Positions 62,041 through 64,000 of a stretch of 64,000 nucleotides of DNA are shown one piece after another. Origin of the DNA: Chitinophagaceae bacterium UBA1953. GTDB lineage: Bacteria > Bacteroidota > Bacteroidia > Chitinophagales > Chitinophagaceae. The notes beneath the pieces were generated by a model. It saw nothing but the letters and a program-made list of their open reading frames with translations, was not told the DNA's origin and searched no databases. The stretch spans positions 32,966 to 96,965 of the forward strand of contig DDEN01000024.1 in assembly GCA_002336115.1 (NCBI GenBank). Reading direction: 5' to 3'. Made by a program: the position numbers and the translations under genes. How positions within the stretch are numbered: position 1 is the stretch's first letter; each line of letters starts with the position of its first letter.

Positions 62041-62121
62041 GAGTGACACAACGGAAGTTGAAGGAACGATCAAAGCTGGTAAACAAATCTGAAATCGAAC
62101 ATCTAAAATCTGAAATAACTA

Positions 62122-63222
62122 ATGGGTTTAAAAGCCGGAATTGTAGGGTTACCAAACGTAGGAAAATCAACATTGTTTAATGCAGTAAGCAACAGTGCAA
62201 AAGCGCAGGCAAGCAATTATCGTTTCTGCACCATTGAGCCAAACGTTGGTTTGGTTGATGTGCCGGATAAGCGATTGAACAAACTGGCTGAATTAGTTAT
62301 TCCTGATCGTATTGTTCCCACGCAAATTGAAATTGTTGATATTGCCGGTCTGGTGAAAGGTGCAAGTAAAGGTGAAGGTTTGGGAAATAAATTCCTGGCA
62401 AATATCCGTGAAGTGGATGCCATTATTCATGTGATCCGTTGTTTTGAAGATGAAAATGTGTTGCGTGATGAAGGTGCTATTAACCCGGTAAGTGATAAAG
62501 AAATTATTGATACAGAACTACAGTTGAAAGACCTTGAAACAGTTGATAAGAAACTGCAGCGTGTAGAGAAAATAGCCAAAACAAATGATCCAAAGGCAAA
62601 AGAAGAAATGCTTGTTCTGCAAAAATGCAAAGCTCATCTTGAACAGGGAAAAAGCATCCGCAGCCTGGATCTGAATACTGCTGAACTTGACCTGATCCAG
62701 GATTCATTCTTCCTTACGCAAAAGAAAGTGGTATATGTAGCAAACGTGGATGAAGCAAGTATGCACACGGGTAACAAATACTCACAAGCCTTAATTGAAG
62801 CAGTGAAGGATGAAGATGCAGAAGTAATTGTAATGAACAATTCAATTGAAGCACAGATCAGCGAAATGGAAGACCCCGACGATAAAGCACTTTTCATGGA
62901 AGAATATAAAATGGTGGAGCCTGCTCTTGACCGTTTAATTCACAGCACTTACCATTTACTTGGCTTGCAGACTTATTTTACGGCTGGTGTGCAGGAAGTA
63001 AGGGCATGGACATTCCACAAAGGCTGGAAAGCTCCGCAATGTGCCGGAGTAATTCACACAGACTTTGAAAAAGGTTTTATCAAAGCTGAAGTAATTGGTT
63101 ATGATGATTACCTGACTTACAAAACTGAAGCTGCCTGTCGTGAAGCCGGCAAACTGCGCATTGAAGGAAAAGAATACATTGTTAAAGATGGGGATGTAAT
63201 GCACTTCAGGTTTAATGTATAA
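62122..63222 (+). CDS. ychF: Redox-regulated ribosome-associated ATPase YchF
   Basis: 366 aa Obg-type P-loop protein that binds ATP. G1 loop GLPNVGKST (9-17), G3 VDIAGLVKGASKGEGLGNKF, non-canonical G4 MNNSIEAQ-type block and the C-terminal TGS domain (VRAWTFHKGWKAPQCAGVIH; YIVKDGDVMHFRFNV). Associates with ribosomes and stress responses. Terminator follows. Confidence 0.96.
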   Translation: MGLKAGIVGLPNVGKSTLFNAVSNSAKAQASNYRFCTIEPNVGLVDVPDKRLNKLAELVIPDRIVPTQIEIVDIAGLVKGASKGEGLGNKFLANIREVDAIIHVIRCFEDENVLRDEGAINPVSDKEIIDTELQLKDLETVDKKLQRVEKIAKTNDPKAKEEMLVLQKCKAHLEQGKSIRSLDLNTAELDLIQDSFFLTQKKVVYVANVDEASMHTGNKYSQALIEAVKDEDAEVIVMNNSIEAQISEMEDPDDKALFMEEYKMVEPALDRLIHSTYHLLGLQTYFTAGVQEVRAWTFHKGWKAPQCAGVIHTDFEKGFIKAEVIGYDDYLTYKTEAACREAGKLRIEGKEYIVKDGDVMHFRFNV

Positions 63223-63244
63223 TTCAAAACAAAACATTTTATAG

Positions 63245-63268
63245 AAGCTGGGAGTACCCGGCTTTTTT
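63245..63268 (+). terminator. Terminator after ychF
   Basis: AGCTGGG-AGTA-CCCGGCT with T6; 22 bp after the stop. Confidence 0.8.
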
Positions 63269-63417
63269 ATTACTCCGTTATCCTTAGTCTCCCAATAATA
63301 CGGTTTCATTCATTGCTGAATAAAGATAAAATCACGAAAGCTATCCTGAGTTTCAACTAAGGATTAGTTGAATTCTGCCGAAATAGCATAAAACTGGTAG
63401 TTTTCAGCCCAAAACCA

Positions 63418-63540
63418 TCAAACACACCCTGTCATTGCTAAATTCAAGTCTGTCAAAGGCAAATTCAACTGCGTCATACGCCATTTCAGGTGCGTCATTA
63501 GCCGTTTCTTTGTCGTCATGTCATGTTTCAATTGCAGCAT
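63418..63540 (-). repeat. Second 21-bp array (heptad micro-ORF)
   Basis: Five units of exactly 21 bp from 63431 to 63535, e.g. GTCATACGCCATTTCAGGTG-C. On the minus strand an ATG at 63540 opens a 40-aa frame ending TGA 63418, starting MLQLKHDMTTKKRLMTHLKW. M/L-T recurs every seven residues with Leu three residues on, the a/d heptad pattern. Shares the GCCATTT core and 21-bp phase with the array at 17249. No other gene is seen here. Confidence 0.5.
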
Positions 63541-64000
63541 AAAGCATTATTCCTTGCGAAGTAAACAGTGTACTCATTGTAACCTACTTTGCAGCAACGT
63601 CTTTCGAAAAGTACGTTGCGTTATTGAAAGCTTACATTTAAATTGTTAATCCAATCAAATATGCAACGCCCCTATCAGTTTTTTGCAAGCCTGCAACTAT
63701 CGTTTAAAAGGGTAACCTTGCTGTGAAGAAGGCATTCTCATCTCACCTGTCTCTTCATCCCATAAATTCAGGTTCAGATACGGGCAAAAAAATTCCCCAG
63801 GCAAAAACCCGGGGAAATGTTTTACTGAATGTATCAGGTATTTGAAAAATGGAATTTCAGCATTGCACAAAATAGAAAAAGGAGTTACATCTACAGTTGT
63901 CTTTTGAAGTTTCAGATATAATCAGAACAGATATTTTTGGCACCAAATGATCCAGCGGAACACTTGATCAGGTGAGCTTACATTGCAGGAGTTAACAAAT
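63541..64000. other. Gene-free end region
   Basis: 460 bp with no convincing ORF. It holds a minus-strand terminator-like hairpin (TTCCCC..GGGGAA, 63793-63816, T7 after it) with no gene visible to its right, and a CAGCGGAACACTTG 14-mer (63953-63966) that also occurs at 15518-15531. Confidence 0.5.

Noticed and set aside
63692..63908. Minus-strand open stretch ending LNLWDEETGEMRMPSSQQGY..R-stop
   Set aside because: About 70 codons with no start, passing through a terminator-like hairpin; no family recognised.

Overview
The window is chromosomal DNA from a member of the Bacteroidota, most likely the family Chitinophagaceae. The evidence is low GC, almost no Shine-Dalgarno sequences, TAnnTTTG-type promoter boxes, a fused thrA with thrB and thrC, a three-gene succinate dehydrogenase with a single cytochrome b, a lipoprotein-type TamA (TamL-like), OMP_b-brl_3/CarboxypepD_reg outer-membrane proteins and many DUF families typical of that phylum. 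Genus and species cannot be fixed from the sequence alone.

Layout. 1-685: 5' part of a secreted GH106 glycosidase. 897-4486: sdhCAB. 4634-6430: an outer-membrane protein and two unknowns. 6494-9911: transglutaminase / alpha-E / ATP-grasp trio. 10015-14977: thrABC, preceded at 15069-15146 by a threonine-rich leader peptide. 15000-18936: repeat-rich accessory stretch with two immunity-like genes, a helical/Ig-like protein, a decayed 21-bp (heptad) repeat array and a gene fragment. 18937-21390: outer-membrane barrel. 21528-26060: miaB, a sigma-54-type activator, lptE, a TPR-like protein and secG. 26205-30016: mltG, yihY, a TrmH-type methyltransferase and a NagX-like membrane protein. 30387-30460: tRNA-Pro(GGG). 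30582-38721: a dihydroorotase-like protein, DUF4199, two glycosyltransferases separated by a GxxExxY cassette, heptose genes gmhA and gmhB, and small unknowns. 38732-42646: SpoU methyltransferase, tamL-like and truB. 42839-49076: DUF58/MoxR/DUF4350-like/DUF4129-like/SpoIIM operon with a divergent RDD gene. 49125-50135: two DUF4190 paralogues and a DUF2752 gene. 50270-54114: a VWA protein divergent from a sigma factor and its putative membrane regulator. 54188-61859: DUF2911, a lipoprotein, a sodium:solute symporter with a small coupled partner, a PIG-L deacetylase and an SpmA-SpmB fusion. 62122-63222: ychF, followed by a gene-free end with a second 21-bp heptad array.

The genes are mostly housekeeping. 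The unusual content is small-scale. (1) The threonine operon has a leader ORF with ten threonines in 25 codons, ending in a strong palindrome: a candidate attenuator. (2) A short GC-rich palindromic element (core CCCCTTCAGGGG) occurs six times in the sdh and thr operons. Four copies lie inside thrA (two), thrB and thrC, always in the same reading frame, adding an S/T-P-S/L-G-D/A-G-G peptide. (3) Two intergenic arrays with an exact 21-bp period, one at 17249-17700 and one at 63418-63540, read as leucine-zipper-like heptads; the first carries internal stops. (4) A GxxExxY gene sits between inverted repeat arms that supply the stop codon of one glycosyltransferase and the start codon of the next. 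Solo arms and one complete hairpin copy of this repeat lie elsewhere in the window.
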